Of a stretch of 33,380 bases of DNA, positions 31,041 to 33,380 are shown in pieces. The notes under the pieces are model-generated. The model worked only from the letters and a program-made list of their open reading frames with translations, had not been told where the DNA came from and did not search any database. This DNA is from Clostridia bacterium. GTDB lineage: Bacteria > Bacillota > Clostridia > Oscillospirales > CAG-272. The stretch covers positions 1 through 33,380 of the forward strand of contig JAFVOQ010000046.1 of the NCBI GenBank assembly GCA_017505785.1. Direction: 5' to 3'. The position numbers were made by a program, and so were the translations under genes. The stretch's first letter is position 1. Each line of letters opens with the position of its first letter.

Positions 31041-32348
31041 TTAATGTGCTTTTTTATCCTTTGGAGGTGTGTTGACCACCATGCCCAAAAGACTGCCGCC
31101 GGCGGCCGTTATGGATGCCGCTGCCGCGCGCAGCTCACGCGCGCCGCTTTTGTTTGGTGCTGCCACCAAAACGGTATTGGCGAAATCACGCGCACAAACC
31201 ACAGCATCTGTTGCCTCTGTCACGGCAGGGAAATCCGCCAAAATATAATCATATTGTTTGCAATATACCGCCAATAATGCAGCCATGCGGTTGGCAAGCG
31301 GATGATCGCAGGGAGAAACGGGCACGATACCTGCAGGCAGGAGCGAAAGCCCAACCTTTTCTGTTGGGTGCACCAGTGCCTCGGGCTTTTGCACCTTGCC
31401 CGAAAGATACTCGGCAAAGCCGGGCTCGGCTTCGGGCATGAAAAAGACCTCCTTTGCGCCGCGCCTGAGATCGGCATCGATCAAAAGCACGCGGTGCCCC
31501 GCAGTTGCAAGCGAGCGCGCCAGCTCCGCGATAACATAGCTTTTACCCTCTCCCGCAATTGCCGAGGTGACCGCTAAGGTCACAGCACTGCCACGCTCGC
31601 CACGCGGCAATCGTTCACGCAGAGAGAAAAACGCCTCTGCCGCATCGGCAGGCGGCTCTATTTCGGGAATGACACCGAAAAGTGGGACGCCCGGTAAGAC
31701 GCGGTCGATCTCGGCGGCATCGGTCAAGCGATTGGAAAACAAGAAACAGAAAATAAAATACAGGTACGAAAGCAAAAATCCCCCCGCAAAAAACAGTGCC
31801 GCCCACAAAACAGGGTGTGCGGTGGAGCGTGTGGCAGGTGCCGCCTCGCGCAGCAATATTACCACGGGAAAGCTCCCGGAAAGCCCCGGCCATGCCGTTT
31901 CCTGGATCAGATCGGGCAACTCCGCCTCCACGGCGGCGATCACCGCATCGGCAGTTGCCGTGTCGCGCGCAGTTGCCGTTACGGTAAATACCGTGCTGTC
32001 GGTGGCGGCGGTGAGCATGTTCCGCAGCTCCTCACGCGAGGTCGACAGCGCGTGGTTCGCGATCATACGGTCAAAGAGTGCATCACTTTCCTGTGCCAGC
32101 GTCGCATATTCCTTGGCAAGCGTTTGTACCGATGCCAGCTGAGAGGAGGTCAGTCCGTTCACCTCCAAAAACTGCTCCGATTGCAGATTGCGCACGTAAA
32201 ACGTGGCGGTTGCGCTGTACTCCGCGGGCAACAGAGCGCGTAAAGCAAAGCCGCCCGTTGCAAGAATGACGGCGATGAGAAGTATGGGCGCGATGCGCTT
32301 TTTAAGAATTGCAAAAAGATCGGAAAGCGTAAGATATTCGGTTTTCAT
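31041..32348 (-). CDS. Wzz/BY-kinase-like fused polysaccharide co-polymerase
   Basis: A 435-residue membrane protein. The N-terminal Wzz-type domain has a first membrane segment (about 19-40), an extracytoplasmic part and a second segment (about 182-203). The C-terminal ATPase has Walker A AGEGKS (265-270), Walker A' LLIDADLR (288-295) and Walker B YILADFP (368-374), as in CpsD/Wzc tyrosine kinases. After Tyr368 no Tyr remains, so the usual C-terminal Tyr cluster is absent. CpsC and CpsD are normally separate in Bacillota; here they are fused. ATG 32348 follows GGGAGA and a strong promoter. It forms an operon with the nucleotidyltransferase. Confidence 0.88.
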   Translation of the reverse strand: MKTEYLTLSDLFAILKKRIAPILLIAVILATGGFALRALLPAEYSATATFYVRNLQSEQFLEVNGLTSSQLASVQTLAKEYATLAQESDALFDRMIANHALSTSREELRNMLTAATDSTVFTVTATARDTATADAVIAAVEAELPDLIQETAWPGLSGSFPVVILLREAAPATRSTAHPVLWAALFFAGGFLLSYLYFIFCFLFSNRLTDAAEIDRVLPGVPLFGVIPEIEPPADAAEAFFSLRERLPRGERGSAVTLAVTSAIAGEGKSYVIAELARSLATAGHRVLLIDADLRRGAKEVFFMPEAEPGFAEYLSGKVQKPEALVHPTEKVGLSLLPAGIVPVSPCDHPLANRMAALLAVYCKQYDYILADFPAVTEATDAVVCARDFANTVLVAAPNKSGARELRAAAASITAAGGSLLGMVVNTPPKDKKAH

Positions 32349-32388
32349 AAAGCTCTCCCTTCCGCTATTAATATAAATGTACAGACAA

Positions 32389-32417
32389 ATTATATCATAC
32401 GATCGATACAATTTCAA
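32389..32417 (-). promoter_or_regulatory. promoter of the Wzz/BY-kinase operon
   Basis: On minus, TTGAAA (32412-32417), a 17-bp spacer and TGA-TATAAT (32389-32394). Confidence 0.75.
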
Positions 32418-32450
32418 GCAAAAAGCAAAAAATTCTGTCCTGCGGCATAC

Positions 32451-32479
32451 TTGCAAAAAGGCAAGCAATGTGCTATACT
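32451..32479 (+). promoter_or_regulatory. promoter of the PAP2 phosphatase gene
   Basis: TTGCAA (32451-32456), a 17-bp spacer and TGC-TATACT (32474-32479). It diverges from the Wzz promoter, 33 bp away. Its position rules out a translation start before about 32486. Confidence 0.75.
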
Positions 32480-32513
32480 GTATGGGTATAAAACAAAAAA
32501 AGGATGTGTTAAA

Positions 32514-33230
32514 GTGGCTGAATGGATCGACACCGTGTTTAAAAATATCGACCTTTCCATGTTTACCCTTATGCATAAGCTTGCCGTGGCAACGGGGGAA
32601 AGCGTGGGGGCTGAGATCACCTCGTGGCTCACATATTTGATGAAATTTATCAGCTTTTTCGCGCACGACGGGCTTTGCATGTTTGCACTCGGTGCTATCC
32701 TCATGCTCTTTCGGCGCACACGCAAGCTTGGCGCGTGCGTGTTTATCGCCGTGTGCTGTGGCGGTATCATCACCAATCTCACGCTAAAGCCGCTTGTCGG
32801 GCGCATGCGACCCTACGCAAATTTTGATCACCTTGCCGAAACCGTGCATGGCTGGTGGGTTATGGTTGGCGAGGCAAGAAAGGGTGAGGGCGTTTTCACC
32901 TCCTTCCCCTCGGGGCACACCACCTCGGCTACCGCCGCCATGTTAGGGCTTTTTCTTGCAAGCAAGAAAAAGAAACACCTCTTTCCCGTACTGCTCTTCC
33001 CGTTGGTTATGGGTATGTCACGCATTTATCTTATGGTGCACTATACCTCCGACGTGCTGGCAGGGCTTGCGGCAGGCGCACTCGGTGGGATCGCCGCATA
33101 TTTTATCACCAAGCTGATTTTTGCAAAGCTTGAGGCACACGGCGAAAAACGGTTCTGCCGTTTCCTGCTTGACTTTGATCTTATCGAATGGATCAAGAAA
33201 AAAATAGGCAAATCCGAAAAAGCAGTATAA
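32514..33230 (+). CDS. PAP2-family membrane phosphatase
   Basis: A 238-residue membrane protein with five to six hydrophobic segments. The three phosphatase motifs are complete: K92-x6-R99-P100 (LKPLVGRMRP), PSGH (132-135) and S-R169-x6-H176-x3-D180. It should hydrolyse phosphatidic acid, PG-phosphate or undecaprenyl diphosphate. The start is GTG 32514, with AAAAGG about 10 bases upstream, because the promoter lies at 32451-32479. The adjacent polysaccharide operon makes a UndPP recycling role attractive, but this is inference. Single gene followed by a hairpin. Confidence 0.9.
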   Translation: MAEWIDTVFKNIDLSMFTLMHKLAVATGESVGAEITSWLTYLMKFISFFAHDGLCMFALGAILMLFRRTRKLGACVFIAVCCGGIITNLTLKPLVGRMRPYANFDHLAETVHGWWVMVGEARKGEGVFTSFPSGHTTSATAAMLGLFLASKKKKHLFPVLLFPLVMGMSRIYLMVHYTSDVLAGLAAGALGGIAAYFITKLIFAKLEAHGEKRFCRFLLDFDLIEWIKKKIGKSEKAV

Positions 33231-33239
33231 TCAGCAACA

Positions 33240-33271
33240 GGGGTGTCTCAAATGCAAATTTGAGGCACCCC
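33240..33271 (+). terminator. 14-bp GNRA hairpin after the PAP2 gene
   Basis: GGGGTGTCTCAAAT pairs with ATTTGAGGCACCCC (one G-U) around a GCAA tetraloop. No T-tract follows (CCTTACCG), so it is not a classic terminator. Confidence 0.5.
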
Positions 33272-33311
33272 CTTACCGAGGGGATAGTCAGATTTAGGCG
33301 AGAAGCGTTCA

Positions 33312-33352
33312 TCACAAGGCGTGAGGCGTACTTGGTACGTCGAGCCTTGTGA
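33312..33352. repeat. imperfect hairpin at the window end
   Basis: TCACAAGGC and GCCTTGTGA pair perfectly as the outer stem. An inner GCGTAC/GTACGT stem has one G-U, with an unpaired bulge between the two stems. The frame crossing it on minus has no ribosome binding site and is probably not a gene. It may continue past the window as another intergenic repeat. Confidence 0.45.
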
Positions 33353-33380
33353 GGGACGGTAGAAAAAGTCCGTTTCAAAA

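Noticed and set aside
33193..33378. 61-codon minus-strand frame at the window end
   Set aside because: It has no visible ribosome binding site, crosses two hairpins and overlaps the PAP2 gene end.

Overview
The window looks like part of a chromosome from an uncultured, probably gut-dwelling member of the Clostridia (Bacillota). The signs are strong AGGAGG-type ribosome binding sites, SpoVG, a short Cys-rich protein type frequent in Clostridia, a tiny CCW/poly-Ile protein, tRNA genes with encoded CCA, and sigma-A-like promoters with TGn-extended -10 boxes. I see no phage, transposase, CRISPR array or rRNA operon. The exact taxon is inference.

Layout. 1-879 is non-coding and full of small hairpins and inverted repeats. 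880-4985 is an amino-sugar module: an AraC-type regulator diverges from an operon of a Gfo/Idh/MocA oxidoreductase, NagA and a NagB-type deaminase, joined by 4-bp overlaps. 5097-5988 holds a CPBP-type membrane protein and a 66-residue Cys-rich protein. 6193-11671 is a four-gene Gld-like ABC system (ATPase, permease, GldG-like protein, DUF4340-like protein). 11789-13675 carries divergent spoVG and murC. 13802-15460 encodes a methyltransferase and Hsp33, followed by a tRNA-Asp/Phe/Gly operon with a consensus promoter. Downstream of tRNA-Gly is a 150-bp multi-hairpin palindrome whose outer arms copy the 3' end of that tRNA gene. 16002-20063 (minus) is lepA-hemW-M24 peptidase.

20247-24357 holds a lipoprotein of unknown function, a 32-residue Cys-rich hydrophobic peptide, an aldo/keto reductase with two 4Fe-4S motifs, and a CNNM/CorC-type transporter. 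The transporter is preceded by a 38-codon ORF that has its own promoter and an excellent ribosome binding site. 24566-30040 looks like an envelope module: a small two-TM protein, a charged helical protein, cardiolipin synthase, a response regulator, a histidine kinase with almost no extracellular domain, a polytopic membrane protein, and a second two-TM protein paralogous to the first. 30095-32348 (minus) is a fused Wzz/BY-kinase-like polysaccharide co-polymerase with a nucleotidyltransferase. A PAP2 phosphatase (32514-33230) and a hairpin-rich tail close the window.

The most unusual items are the tRNA-Gly-derived palindrome, the 38-codon ORF ahead of the CNNM gene, a Shine-Dalgarno sequence separated from its forced start codon by a GC hairpin at the ABC permease, an 11-bp stem that buries the ribosome binding site of the CPBP gene, and an exact 79-bp repeat shared between 0.5 kb and 26.9 kb. 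All functional statements come from reading motifs by eye; no database search was possible.
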